A DNA stretch of 64,000 bases from JAHTBL01 sp038532735 (GTDB lineage: Bacteria; Pseudomonadota; Alphaproteobacteria; Rhodobacterales; Rhodobacteraceae). Positions within the stretch are counted from its first letter, which is position 1, and every line of letters begins with the position of its first letter. This document shows, one piece after another, positions 15,887-25,601 of the stretch. Made by a program: the position numbers and the translations under genes. The stretch is taken from positions 248,001-312,000 of the forward strand of contig JBCBAC010000003.1 in NCBI GenBank assembly GCA_038532735.1, written 5' to 3'. The notes beneath the pieces were generated by a model. The model made no database searches, had not been told where the DNA came from, and saw only the letters and a list, made by a program, of their open reading frames with translations.

Positions 15887-16720
15887 ATGCGCCACACCCT
15901 CCCCATTGCACCACAGTTCTATGTGACAGCGCCACAGCCCTGCCCCTATCTGGAGGGCCGGATGGAGCGAAAGCTGTTCACGGCGTTGCAAGGGGACACC
16001 TCCGAAAAACTCAACGATGCGCTCAGCAAACAAGGGTTTCGCCGCTCGCAAAATGTTCTGTATCGCCCGTCTTGCGGGGATTGCTCGGCCTGTTTGTCGG
16101 CGCGGATCCGGGTCGCGGATTTCGAGCCTACGAAAAGCCAACGCCGCATTCTGCGCCGCAACAGTCACGTGTCACGACAAGCCACCAGCCCTTGGGCCAC
16201 GGAAGATCAATTCGATCTGTTCCGCCGCTATCTGGACAAGCGCCACGCAGATGGCGGGATGGCGGATATGGATATCTTCGAATTCGCCGCCATGGTTGAG
16301 GAAACCCCGATCCGCAGCCGCGTGATCGAGTATTCCCAGCCGGACGACGATGGCGGCCCGACGATGCTAAGCGCGGTGTGCCTGACCGATGTGCTCGATG
16401 ACGGTTTGTCGATGGTCTATTCATTCTACGACCCCGATCTGGATCGCCAAAGCCTTGGGACGTATGTGATCCTCGATCACGTGGCTATCGCACGCGATGC
16501 GGGCCTGCCTTACGTCTATCTGGGGTATTGGGTGCCCGGCTCGCCGAAGATGGGCTACAAAGCGAAGTTTTCCGGTCTGGAGGTCTACCGCAACGGCGCG
16601 TGGGAGGACCTGCGACCCGAGGCGGATTACAGCACGGACACGCACCCCCTGTCCGTCGATCCGATTGCGGATCAAGTGGCCAAGATCACCCTGCCCGATG
16701 GGCGTCCGACAAAGCGGTAA
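15887..16720 (+). CDS. bpt: aspartate/glutamate leucyltransferase (N-end rule)
   Basis: A 277-residue member of the arginyl/leucyl-tRNA-protein transferase family, which adds Leu to proteins with N-terminal Asp or Glu and marks them for ClpAP. Family marks are the Cys-rich N-terminus (YRPSCGDCSACLSARIRV), RRSQNVLYRP, and the catalytic-domain motif YLGYWVPGSPKMGYKAKF. The start is supported by GAGGAA. Length equals the Bpt norm. In bacteria Bpt works beside Aat; no aat or clpA gene is in the window. The call rests on residues shared with Bpt rather than eukaryotic Ate1. Confidence 0.9.
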   Translation: MRHTLPIAPQFYVTAPQPCPYLEGRMERKLFTALQGDTSEKLNDALSKQGFRRSQNVLYRPSCGDCSACLSARIRVADFEPTKSQRRILRRNSHVSRQATSPWATEDQFDLFRRYLDKRHADGGMADMDIFEFAAMVEETPIRSRVIEYSQPDDDGGPTMLSAVCLTDVLDDGLSMVYSFYDPDLDRQSLGTYVILDHVAIARDAGLPYVYLGYWVPGSPKMGYKAKFSGLEVYRNGAWEDLRPEADYSTDTHPLSVDPIADQVAKITLPDGRPTKR

Positions 16721-16901
16721 CGGGCTGCGCGCCGCTTAGCAGAGCCCCAAGGGTTTCGCGTGCGAAACCAGCTTTTCGAGGGGCATTCATTGATATCATT
16801 GGGTTTCTTTTTCAGGGACTTAACATAACCCCGAAACAGGTTCTAGCGCACTGTTCTTAAAGAGAATATTTAGATTTTCGTGCTGCGAGAGCGCCCGTAA
16901 T

Positions 16902-17057
16902 CTAGCGTCTGCGATCGTTTCTGAAGTAAGATTTGAACTCTTCTTCTTCGCGGGCTTGGCGCGCATATTCCGCATCGCGCTGCGCAATTCGAGCAACGAA
17001 CAAGGCGGTCGCCAGAGTGATATTGAGAATGATGAGAATTGGAACCAGGGTTTCCAT
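16902..17057 (-). CDS. small membrane protein, 51 aa
   Basis: The frame reads METLVPILIILNITLATALF, then VARIAQRDAEYARQAREEEE and a basic tail FKSYFRNDRRR. GGAGAG sits 7 bases before the ATG. It is a single-pass microprotein with the helix at residues 4-23 and a charged cytoplasmic segment that may coil. It is shorter than usual gene-calling limits and its composition matches a coding frame (TAG stop, no internal repeats). I do not recognise it. A different, longer frame overlapping here on the same strand has a poor start and no family likeness. Confidence 0.65.
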   Translation of the reverse strand: METLVPILIILNITLATALFVARIAQRDAEYARQAREEEEFKSYFRNDRRR

Positions 17058-17273
17058 TGCAAGCTCTCCAAAAAACGATCTGTGTGTTTAAGGTAGCCTG
17101 ACTTGACAGAATGTCGCACCTAAAATTGAAAAAGGGTGTGGTTTTGGGGAGGATTTGGGTGTGTGGGGATGGAGCGGCCGTAGATAGATTCAGAATTTAC
17201 GTCTGAAACTGGGCGCAAACCAGAGGTATGGCGCCTGAACAGATGATATCATCTTTCGTTATTAAGTAGGTTA

Positions 17274-17732
17274 TTATGGCAAATCTCTTGGGCTTGCGCG
17301 GCGTGCTTCCATCTCTTGAAGAAGATCAAAATTTCGTTGTAGCGCTTTCCTATAATACAAGGTGCTTTCACCATTATAAGCTACCCGTACATCGTTTAAG
17401 TTTTCTACATCCATTGCTTCGATTATCTTGCAGCAAGTCACCAAGTTCTTCCGGGCTGACATTGCCCACAAAAGCGACTGGAACTGGTTAGTACCTTCCA
17501 ACAACACAAAGTGCCGAATTGATATTTGCGACACGCCGATGCTGATTGGGCCTGCATCCTTGCCCAATAGTATTAGCAGTAGCACGTACGTGTATTCGAC
17601 CAATCTATGCCAAAGCGGTCTGAACTGCATTTCAGTTGCCGTAACGGCTACGGCGAACATTTGCGTTTTAGCTGAGAATCTGGCGTCACGCTTCGTAAGT
17701 GCTGCCAGTTGGTATAGGCGTCTATTCTTCAT
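17274..17732 (-). CDS. hypothetical protein of AT-rich pair, second gene
   Basis: A 152-residue protein from ATG 17732 (MKNRRLYQLAALTKRDARF); an in-frame GTG at 17759 is an alternative. The start overlaps the last codons of the gene at 17722-18369, so the two are coupled. A hydrophobic stretch WHRLVEYTYVLLLILLG is followed by GPISIGVSQISIRHFVLL; the S-x-G-x-x-Q-hydrophobic pattern is loosely reminiscent of lysozyme-like folds but is far too weak for a call. Base composition is clearly lower in GC than neighbours. I do not recognise a family; acquired origin is likely. Confidence 0.55.
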   Translation of the reverse strand: MKNRRLYQLAALTKRDARFSAKTQMFAVAVTATEMQFRPLWHRLVEYTYVLLLILLGKDAGPISIGVSQISIRHFVLLEGTNQFQSLLWAMSARKNLVTCCKIIEAMDVENLNDVRVAYNGESTLYYRKALQRNFDLLQEMEARRASPRDLP

Positions 17733-18369
17733 CGTCAGCCATGGGGCGAGCCGTTCCACTCGTCAACCGCCAGGGCACAAGGAAGCCAATGATTCCAACA
17801 AACAGGATTCCGACACCAATATCATAGACAAAGAAATCGAGTAGGCTGTTTGCGATAGCGCCCAGTCCACCGATCGCGTCTTGCTCAGCTATCCAAGCCA
17901 ACCCTCGATCATAAAATGTCAGCAAGGCAATCCAGTAGACTACATAAATGGTAGCAATGTATCCAGCGGGAACGATTTCTGTAACCGTGTACTGCCACCG
18001 AAGATCATAAAGTGACCAAGCGAGCATCAGTCCCTTAGCTACAGCCAGCGTATAGAAAAACTGCGTCTGCTGCGTTATGGTGAGGTAGTAATGGCTGAAC
18101 ATTGCTGCCAGGAATGGGCTTACGGCCATCGTCAACGCCAGTGACAGCACAGATACCCAAATAATTTTATTTCTCGCATTTGCGACCTCATTTTCACGCA
18201 ATGGGCCGCCCACCATCCAATAGTGATCCTCATTAAAATATCTCGCATAAAGTTCGTCGGAATATCCAAATGGAAAGAATGCAAAGTAGATCGGAACATA
18301 CAAGCGCCGCGTAATTCGCCTGTAAATTATGGGAATGTCAAAAACGAGATATGCAAGTAGGCACGGCAC
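17722..18369 (-). CDS. hypothetical membrane protein, apparently missing its 5' end
   Basis: A frame with 5-6 hydrophobic helices, a loop with ELYARYFNEDHYWMVGGPLRE and a C-terminal helix near VGIIGFLVPW. The only usable start is GTG 18369 (MPCLLAYLVF), without a good ribosome-binding site. Coding-like sequence in the same frame continues 32 codons upstream to a stop at 18466-18468 (residues SGRASKSIGQSKAGVQIIQD and then DFFTDVWQFEYAV-like text) but contains no ATG, GTG or TTG. That suggests a truncated gene. Base composition is low (23 G+C of 60 at 18241-18300). Family unknown. Confidence 0.55.
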   Translation of the reverse strand: MPCLLAYLVFDIPIIYRRITRRLYVPIYFAFFPFGYSDELYARYFNEDHYWMVGGPLRENEVANARNKIIWVSVLSLALTMAVSPFLAAMFSHYYLTITQQTQFFYTLAVAKGLMLAWSLYDLRWQYTVTEIVPAGYIATIYVVYWIALLTFYDRGLAWIAEQDAIGGLGAIANSLLDFFVYDIGVGILFVGIIGFLVPWRLTSGTARPMADDEE

Positions 18370-18750
18370 TACGGCGTATTCAAACTGCCAAACATCAGTG
18401 AAAAAATCTTGAATGATCTGTACTCCGGCTTTCGACTGACCAATGGACTTACTGGCTCGCCCAGATCATCTAAGTCTGCCAATGACAAATAGACGTATCA
18501 AGCATCTTTCGATCCATTGCGGACATTGGCTGCGTTGCGGAATAAGGATAGTACAGGCTCTAAACAGACTTTCGCTGCGCGTTATCTCTGTTCATCTCGA
18601 GGTCCCGGATCAAGTCCGGGACGGGGTGGGGATTGCGGCTTGTGGCTGTGCGGGCGCGCACGGGGCCTTGGGTGTGGGGTTGCGCTCTTGGCCGAGGTCC
18701 TGGATCGGGTCCGGGACGGGTAGGTTCGCTGGGTGCGCGCGGGAAGGCGT
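18370..18750. other. gene-free stretch with relic reading frame and dispersed repeats
   Basis: The first 96 bases continue the minus-strand frame of the truncated membrane gene. The rest holds two REP-like palindromes and no convincing gene on either strand. It joins AT-rich sequence to the GC-rich TRAP locus and so may contain the boundary of an inserted segment. Confidence 0.5.
18599..18717. repeat. two REP-like palindromes
   Basis: 18599-18622 reads GAGGTCCCGGATCAAGTCCG then GGAC, and 18694-18717 repeats this with GAGGTCCTGGATCGGGTCCG then GGAC. Both are imperfect palindromes of the same dispersed family found at 11155, 26216 and 27033. Confidence 0.7.
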
Positions 18751-18772
18751 AAGGGGGCCCGGAGGCCCCCTT
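18751..18772 (-). terminator. hairpin after the TRAP large permease gene
   Basis: AAGGGGGCC pairs exactly with GGCCCCCTT across four bases. It lies 8 bases beyond the stop of the large permease gene on the minus strand, ending the TRAP operon. No long T-run follows. Confidence 0.6.
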
Positions 18773-18779
18773 GCCCGCG

Positions 18780-21134
18780 TTAACCGCCCAGAAGATTGGG
18801 CACAATCGTTACCACTTGTGGGAAGAGTGACAGAAGCACCAGCCCAAGCACCTGGATCAACACGAAGGGGATGATGCCTCGGTAGATGTGGCCGGTGGTT
18901 ACTTGTGGTGGGGCGACGCCGCGCAGGTAGAAGAGCGCGAAGCCGAAAGGTGGTGTCAGGAACGAGGTCTGCAGGTTCACTGCGATCATGATCGTCACCC
19001 ATTTCGGATCCATCGTGCCGCCATAGATCACGGGGCCGACGATGGGGATCACGATGTAGATGATCTCAAGGAAATCCAGCACAAAGCCCAGCACGAAGAG
19101 CACGAGCATCACGATCAGGAAGACCGTGAATTCATTGTCGAAGCTGCGGAGGAATTGCTGGATGTAGTGCTCTCCCCCGAAGGAGATGACGACGAGGTTC
19201 AGCAGTTGCGAGCCGATCAGGATGGTGAAGACCATGCTGGTGACTTTCGCGGTCTCGCGCACCACCGGGCTGAGGACACCTGTCCGGAAGAGTGTCCAGC
19301 AGGCGTAGAAGATGCCGAACATCGCGAAGAGGTAGGTGCCCTCGGCGACGAGGAAGGCGATCCAGTTCTCAAGCGTTACGGTGTCTTGGTTGACGCGCAA
19401 ATCGAAGTTCACGCCGACAAGGATCATGATCAGGATCGAGAAGGTCGCCATGATGATGATGCGGCCGGATTTGTCTTCGTCCTTGAGGCGTCGATAGGCG
19501 GCGAGCATGATCGCGCCCCCTGCCCCGAGGGCTGCGGCCGGTGTCGGATTGGTGATCCCGCCGAGGATGGAGCCCAGCACGGCGACGATCAGCACGAGCG
19601 GTGGGAAGACCACGCGGAGCAGTTCGTTCTGGCCCAGCATGCCGACCGCGGCACGGCAGCCGTAGAGCGCCATTGCAACGGGGATCGCCATAAGAAGGAC
19701 TGTGACGCCAGGTGTGGTGGTCGGGGTAATGAAGGCCACGTCGACGGCAAAGCCTAGCAGGACACCCAGCGCGCCGATCAGCAGCGGCACTGGATTGCCG
19801 CTGGGGGATGTGCCGCGGGCAGTGGTCAGGATCAGCGCGAAGAGTGCCAGACCGATGGCGAGGCCCGTTCCGATCGGGGCGGCATCGGCGATTTTCTGGA
19901 CGCGGGCTTCGGCAATTTCCTCGGGCGAGAGAGCGACGCTTTCGGCGACGCCACCGGCCTCGTCGATGAGGCGCTGCTCTTCCACAGCGGCGTTCCAAGC
20001 GTCCATGCCGTGAAGCATTTGCATCGCGGCTTCGCATTCGGGGCCCACATTGGTGCGCAGGCTGGCGGTTTGACCGGCGTCCGAGAAGCTGTCGACGGTG
20101 ATGTCTTGCGAGCCCACAAGGTTCACTTGGCCTAGCAGCATCAGGCCGCCGATGATCGCGATGGGCGCGCCGAGGAACCAGGTATAGGCGTCGGTGCGGG
20201 TGATGACTTCGGAGTTGGTGGAGCCGAGCTCAACCGGGGGCGCTTTGGCCGGATTGATGATCGCGTAGAAGAGCGCGTAACCGGCGTAGAGCACGGCCAA
20301 AAGGATGCCCGGCAGCAGAGCGGCCTGGAAGAGCGTGCCGACGGAGACGACGGCAGGCTCGCCCAGATAGGTGAGTGCGTCGGTGCAGCCCACAAGCTGC
20401 GCGCGCTCTTCCTGCGCGGCGGAATAGAGGTCACCGGCAAGCGTGCCCAGAAGGACGATCACGATGGAGGGCGGAATGATCTGACCCAAGGTGCCGGAGG
20501 CGGCGATGACGCCGGTGGCAAGCTCAGGCGAATAGCCATTGCGCAGCATGGTGGGCAGCGAGAGCAGGCCCATGGTCACAACGGTCGCGCCGACGATGCC
20601 AGTGGAGGCCGCGAGGAACGCGCCCACGACGACAACGGACACAGCCAGACCGCCGGGCAGCGGGCCGAAGACTCGGGCCATTGTGGTCAGCAGGTCGTTT
20701 GCGATCTTGGAGCGTTCGAGCGTGATGCCCATCAGAACGAACATCAGCACGGCAAGCAGTGTCTCGATGGATTGGCCCGCCAGCACACGTTCGTTGATGC
20801 GGTTCACCACAAAAGAGACGTTGCGGTCGAGCGCGGTCTCCCAGCCTTGCACGAAGACGGGTTCGGCCACACGCGGCAATTCAGGGTATCGGAAGATACT
20901 GATCGCTTCTTGGCGCACCCCTTCTGCGATCAGCCCGGCATATTCGGCGGATGACGTATCAATCGCCTGATGGATCAGCAGCCCTGCACTGTCGAGCGCT
21001 GCGATGATGCCGAAGGAAATGACGCCAGCGCCGCCGATGGCGAAAGCCACAGGAAAGCCCGACAAGATCCCGCCAAAGAGGCAGAGGAAGACGATAATCA
21101 GGCCAATCTCGACCCCATCAAGTCCGAATAGCAT
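18780..21134 (-). CDS. TRAP transporter large permease, oversized DctM type
   Basis: A 784-residue inner-membrane protein; classical DctM subunits have about 430. The DctM family plan is clear: LSGFPVAFAIGGAGV at the start, VLMFVLMGITLERSKIANDLL, ASGTLGQIIPPSIVIVLLG (the G-x-I-I-P-P-S motif) and near the end QTSFLTPPFGFALFYLRG. Extra sequence lies in a periplasmic-type loop (about 55-110) and a long central hydrophilic stretch (about 345-430, with Glu-rich segments) plus additional helices. With the binding protein and small permease it forms a sodium-driven uptake system. Oversized DctM proteins are known with TakP-like systems; the role of the insert is not known to me. Confidence 0.9.
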   Translation of the reverse strand: MLFGLDGVEIGLIIVFLCLFGGILSGFPVAFAIGGAGVISFGIIAALDSAGLLIHQAIDTSSAEYAGLIAEGVRQEAISIFRYPELPRVAEPVFVQGWETALDRNVSFVVNRINERVLAGQSIETLLAVLMFVLMGITLERSKIANDLLTTMARVFGPLPGGLAVSVVVVGAFLAASTGIVGATVVTMGLLSLPTMLRNGYSPELATGVIAASGTLGQIIPPSIVIVLLGTLAGDLYSAAQEERAQLVGCTDALTYLGEPAVVSVGTLFQAALLPGILLAVLYAGYALFYAIINPAKAPPVELGSTNSEVITRTDAYTWFLGAPIAIIGGLMLLGQVNLVGSQDITVDSFSDAGQTASLRTNVGPECEAAMQMLHGMDAWNAAVEEQRLIDEAGGVAESVALSPEEIAEARVQKIADAAPIGTGLAIGLALFALILTTARGTSPSGNPVPLLIGALGVLLGFAVDVAFITPTTTPGVTVLLMAIPVAMALYGCRAAVGMLGQNELLRVVFPPLVLIVAVLGSILGGITNPTPAAALGAGGAIMLAAYRRLKDEDKSGRIIIMATFSILIMILVGVNFDLRVNQDTVTLENWIAFLVAEGTYLFAMFGIFYACWTLFRTGVLSPVVRETAKVTSMVFTILIGSQLLNLVVISFGGEHYIQQFLRSFDNEFTVFLIVMLVLFVLGFVLDFLEIIYIVIPIVGPVIYGGTMDPKWVTIMIAVNLQTSFLTPPFGFALFYLRGVAPPQVTTGHIYRGIIPFVLIQVLGLVLLSLFPQVVTIVPNLLGG

Positions 21135-21152
21135 TGCTCTGTGCCCCTAAAA

Positions 21153-22043
21153 TCAGTGGATATTCGCGACCAGCTCGGCGTCTTCATCGCCCAGCTTGTC
21201 TTTATCAAGATACTTGCCTGCGCTCTCTTCGCCTTCCTTCCACTCCAGATAGGAGCGCCAGAAGAAGGCGATGGCTTGCAGGAAGACCAGCGCCGCGAAG
21301 GTCACGAGTAGGATCTTGAAGAGGAAATAGGCGTTGAAGCCGTTGGGCGAGAACCCGATAGTTTCCACGTTCCAGCGCAGCGCACGCGACTTGGCGAGAA
21401 GCCGGTCCAGCGTGTCGGAGGCGGACGGGTTCGGCACGACCAGATGGCGCCACAGGAAGTACCAGCCATACATCCATGTCACGAGGGCGACAGGTGCCAT
21501 GAAGATCATCGAGCCGATCATGTCGATGATGCGCTTGGCGCGGTGGCTGATCGCTGAATAGACCAGATCGACGCGCACATGGCCGCCTTGCACGAAGGTG
21601 TAGGTGCAGCAGAGCGTCACGACGAGCGCATTGTAGAGCTTCAGTTCTTCGGACCACCAACTGACATCGAAGGTCAGCGCCTTGCCGAAGCCAAAGGAAA
21701 TCTCGGCGGCGGAGAAAATCCGCTGCATGAAAACGATAATGATCTGTTGCAGCACCATCAGCAGGCCAGCCCAGGCAGCCACGCGTCCGATGGTGTTGGC
21801 CATCGTTTCCAGCCCTCGCACGCAGCCCCATAGGAAGCTGTTGCGCCAGATACCGATGGCGGTGAAGACCAGAAAGGTGGTGAAGACCACAAAGAAGAAC
21901 TCGACCGAGCCGCCGTAATAAATGAACCGCATCAGCGATTCCTTGTTGCTCCAATCAAGCCACAACCCCGGATGCGTGATCGCATAGGCGAAGTTGTAAA
22001 AGGCCATCGCAATATTCTGGAAAAGCCAGACGATGCCGTCCAT
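21153..22043 (-). CDS. TRAP transporter small permease, DctQ type
   Basis: A 296-residue membrane protein ending 18 bases before the large permease start. It has several helices, including YYGGSVEFFFVVFTTFLVFTAIG and VVTLCCTYTFVQGGHVRVDL; the GGHVRVD segment is the best DctQ mark, followed by RAKRIIDMIGS. Typical DctQ proteins have about 160-200 residues, so this one, like its partner, is long: it has extra N-terminal helices and a charged C-terminal tail (EWKEGEESAGKYLDKDKLGDE shortened here). The enlarged pair suggests co-evolution of both permease subunits. Confidence 0.85.
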   Translation of the reverse strand: MDGIVWLFQNIAMAFYNFAYAITHPGLWLDWSNKESLMRFIYYGGSVEFFFVVFTTFLVFTAIGIWRNSFLWGCVRGLETMANTIGRVAAWAGLLMVLQQIIIVFMQRIFSAAEISFGFGKALTFDVSWWSEELKLYNALVVTLCCTYTFVQGGHVRVDLVYSAISHRAKRIIDMIGSMIFMAPVALVTWMYGWYFLWRHLVVPNPSASDTLDRLLAKSRALRWNVETIGFSPNGFNAYFLFKILLVTFAALVFLQAIAFFWRSYLEWKEGEESAGKYLDKDKLGDEDAELVANIH

Positions 22044-22113
22044 GTGATGATCCCCCAGCCCGTTTGTCAGGCTCTTTATTCAGGTTGACCGCGCAAGCAG
22101 CGGCCGGGTCGTC

Positions 22114-22143
22114 AAAAGGCGGGGACCGATACTGGCCCCCGCC
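22114..22143 (-). terminator. intra-operon hairpin between binding-protein and permease genes
   Basis: On the minus strand GGCGGGGGCC pairs with GGTCCCCGCC over AGTATC and is followed by TTTT. It lies 23 bases after the binding-protein stop. Partial termination here would give more binding protein than permease, as is common in transporter operons. Confidence 0.65.
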
Positions 22144-22165
22144 CCTTTTTTCGTCGCGAGAGGGC

Positions 22166-23251
<1,086 letters not shown>

Positions 23252-23348
23252 ATAATGTATCCTCCCAGATATGTTGGCAGCCCACCCCTCAAGGCAGGCG
23301 GATCGTGAATGGTGCGCGGAGACTAATAGCGGCTATGCATAAGCGGAA

Positions 23349-23364
23349 TACCTACAAGTGCGTA
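23349..23364. promoter_or_regulatory. NarL-like 7-2-7 inverted site between TRAP operon and two-component genes
   Basis: TACCTAC-AA-GTGCGTA gives two inverted heptamers (TACCTAC and TACGCAC) two bases apart, the arrangement used by NarL/FixJ-type regulators (TACYYMT). It lies 98-113 bases before the TRAP binding-protein start and 145 before the kinase start. The LuxR-type regulator at 24909 is the natural candidate to bind it. Confidence 0.5.
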
Positions 23365-23508
23365 GACCGTCGCTTTTCAGAGCGAATTTTACGCAACCGC
23401 GCCACAAAAACAGGCGAAATCAAAGGTTTTCTGGAGCGCGGTGCGTGGTTTGAGCGTAAATAGGGGCCGTCACTTGGCGAATCGAATCATCTCTTACTGG
23501 CGTTTTGC

Positions 23509-24912
23509 ATGTTCCGGCTGTCTCTGACCTACGCGCAAAAACTGTTCTTGCTGGCCACCCTGCCCTTGTTGCTGGCGGTCGCGGCCATCGCGATTGTGGT
23601 GACCAACCAGTCGCGGCAACTGGCCGAGCGTGAGATCCAGCAGCTGCAGACAGAACTGATTGCCGCCAAGCGCGAGGAATTGAAGAACTACCTGTCGCTG
23701 GCGCGCACGGCGATTATCAACATCTACGGTCGCGCCGCCCCTGATGATGAGGCCGCCAAGCTGGAAGTGACGCGGATCCTATCATCGATGCTCTATGGTC
23801 AGGACGGGTTCTTTTATGTCTTCGATTATGAGGGCAACAATCTGGTCGCCCCCCGGCAGACCAACCTAATCGGCAAGAACTGGTCGGGGTTGGAGGATGT
23901 GAACGGCATCGAGATCACGGATGTGCTGATCGAGCAGGCCCGCACAGGCGGCGGCTATCATGCGTTTGACTGGTTCAAACCATCGACGCGGGAGACGGCC
24001 CGCGTGGTCACCTATACCATCGGCCTGCAGGATTGGCGTTGGGCGATCGGGACGGGTATCTTTATCGACGATATTCTAGCCACGGTCGCGGCCTCGCGCG
24101 CGGAGGTGGAGGAGCGCGTGCGCCAGACCTTCTACTATATTATCGCGATCACCATCGGGGCGCTTCTGCTGGTCTTCCTGTCCGGGCTGATGCTGAATGT
24201 GCGCGAGCGGCGGCTGGCGGATGCCAAGCTGAAGGCACTCACTCAGCGGATTTTCGACACGCAGGAGGAAGAGCGCAGGCGCGTGGCGCGGGAATTGCAT
24301 GACAGTATCAGCCAGATCCTTGTGTCCGTCCGCTATGCGCTGGATCTGGCGCGGCGGCGGATCGCGAAGGGCGATGCGCGCGCGGGGGACAGTCTGGACA
24401 AGGGGTTCGAGACGCTGTCGGAGGCGATTGTCGAAGTGCGCCGCATCAGCCGCGATTTGCGCCCCGGTGTGCTGGACGACCTGGGGCTAGGCCCTGCCCT
24501 GAAAGCGCTGATCGAGGATTTCAGCGAGCGCACGGGGATCGAGACCTCGTTCGAGACGGTTGTTTTCCGCAACCGGCTGGATCAGGACGCCAAGATTGCC
24601 TTGTATCGCATCGCGCAGGAAGCACTGACGAATATTGAGCGGCATGCCGAAGCCCGGCGTGTGACGCTGGACCTGCGCGGCCACAAGGACGGTGCAACCT
24701 TGCGCATCTCGGACGATGGGCGCGGGCTGGAAGACGCCTCTGCCGCGCGACAAGAGCGCAGTGGTCTGGGCCTACGCAATATGCAAGAACGCATCGAACA
24801 GCTGGATGGCACGCTGCGGATCCTGTCGTCGAAGACCGGCACGGTGATCGAAGCGCAGGTCCCGCTAAGCCATCTGTTGCCGCCAGAAGGCAAAACGAAA
24901 GTATCAGCATGA
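23509..24912 (+). CDS. Cache-domain sensor histidine kinase (NarX/DegS-like)
   Basis: A 467-residue membrane kinase. A first helix (about 10-31) and a second (about 205-226) enclose a periplasmic Cache-like sensor with GQDGFFYVFDYEGNNLV and the DWRWAIGTGIFIDD end typical of single Cache domains, which often bind small carboxylates. The cytoplasmic part has a HisKA_3 dimerisation helix with RELHDSISQ (His264) and an HATPase with ALTNIERHAEA, DDGRGLED and GLGLRNMQER. Overlap with the regulator gene by ATGA shows the cognate pair. Placement opposite the TRAP operon suggests it senses the transported substrate. Confidence 0.9.
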   Translation: MFRLSLTYAQKLFLLATLPLLLAVAAIAIVVTNQSRQLAEREIQQLQTELIAAKREELKNYLSLARTAIINIYGRAAPDDEAAKLEVTRILSSMLYGQDGFFYVFDYEGNNLVAPRQTNLIGKNWSGLEDVNGIEITDVLIEQARTGGGYHAFDWFKPSTRETARVVTYTIGLQDWRWAIGTGIFIDDILATVAASRAEVEERVRQTFYYIIAITIGALLLVFLSGLMLNVRERRLADAKLKALTQRIFDTQEEERRRVARELHDSISQILVSVRYALDLARRRIAKGDARAGDSLDKGFETLSEAIVEVRRISRDLRPGVLDDLGLGPALKALIEDFSERTGIETSFETVVFRNRLDQDAKIALYRIAQEALTNIERHAEARRVTLDLRGHKDGATLRISDDGRGLEDASAARQERSGLGLRNMQERIEQLDGTLRILSSKTGTVIEAQVPLSHLLPPEGKTKVSA

Positions 24913-25553
24913 GTAAGACCCGCGTTGTGATTGTGGATGACCACCCGATGGTTGCAGAAGGCATCCAGTCAATCCTTGAGACGTATGACGATATCGAGGT
25001 GGTGGGTGTCTTGAGCAACGGTCAGGAAGCGATTGATCAGGTCGAAGCGCTTGCCCCGGACGTCATGCTGCTCGATCTGAACATGCCGCAAGTCAGCGGG
25101 CTGAGCGCGACCGAGATCATTCTGGAGCGGCGGCCCGAGACCAACATCCTGATCCTGTCGATGCATGACAGCCCCGAATATATCAACTCTGCCCTAAGCC
25201 ACGGGGCGAAGGGATACGTTCTGAAGGACGTGCCGACGGAAGAGATCAAAGAGGCGATTGATGCTGTTATGACCGGCGGGCGCTATCTGTGCACCGGGGC
25301 CAAAGGCTCGCTTGAGCCGGTCCAAAACGGCGCGCGAGAGGCCTTGACCAACCGTGAGCAGACGATCCTGCTACAACTGGCACAGGGTCAGTCGAACAAG
25401 GAAGTCGCGGCGACCCTGGATATTTCCGTGCGCACGGTGGAGACCCATCGCAAAAACATCAAACGCAAGCTGGGGATTGCCTCCACCGCAGGGCTCACAC
25501 GATATGCGCTGGAGCATGGGGTGCTGCAAGGAACGGGCGTGGATCTGAAGTAA
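24909..25553 (+). CDS. LuxR/NarL-family response regulator
   Basis: A 214-residue regulator starting MSKTRVVIVDDHPMVAEGIQ. The receiver has acidic pair DD at 10-11, phospho-acceptor Asp56 in MLLDLNMPQVSG, and the C-terminal conserved Lys in GYVLKDVP. A LuxR-type HTH near 145-205 includes LTNREQTILLQLAQGQSNKEV and SVRTVETHRKNIKRKL. It is coupled to the kinase and most likely activates the divergent TRAP operon through the 7-2-7 element at 23349. Specific regulation of TRAP uptake by such pairs is known (for example DctB/D- or TakP-linked systems); here it is inferred from position. Confidence 0.9.
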   Translation: MSKTRVVIVDDHPMVAEGIQSILETYDDIEVVGVLSNGQEAIDQVEALAPDVMLLDLNMPQVSGLSATEIILERRPETNILILSMHDSPEYINSALSHGAKGYVLKDVPTEEIKEAIDAVMTGGRYLCTGAKGSLEPVQNGAREALTNREQTILLQLAQGQSNKEVAATLDISVRTVETHRKNIKRKLGIASTAGLTRYALEHGVLQGTGVDLK

Positions 25554-25601
25554 TCCGGGTGGCTCTTTGAGGACGTCAGACCCGCACAATAAAGTCGCAC
25601 C

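Noticed and set aside
17428..17844. Plus-strand frame of 138 codons over the AT-rich pair
   Set aside because: It overlaps two coupled minus-strand frames with better coding character and has no ribosome-binding site.
18888..19757. Plus-strand frame of 289 codons over the TRAP large permease
   Set aside because: Its Asp/His/Glu-rich text is the antisense image of hydrophobic codons of the permease.
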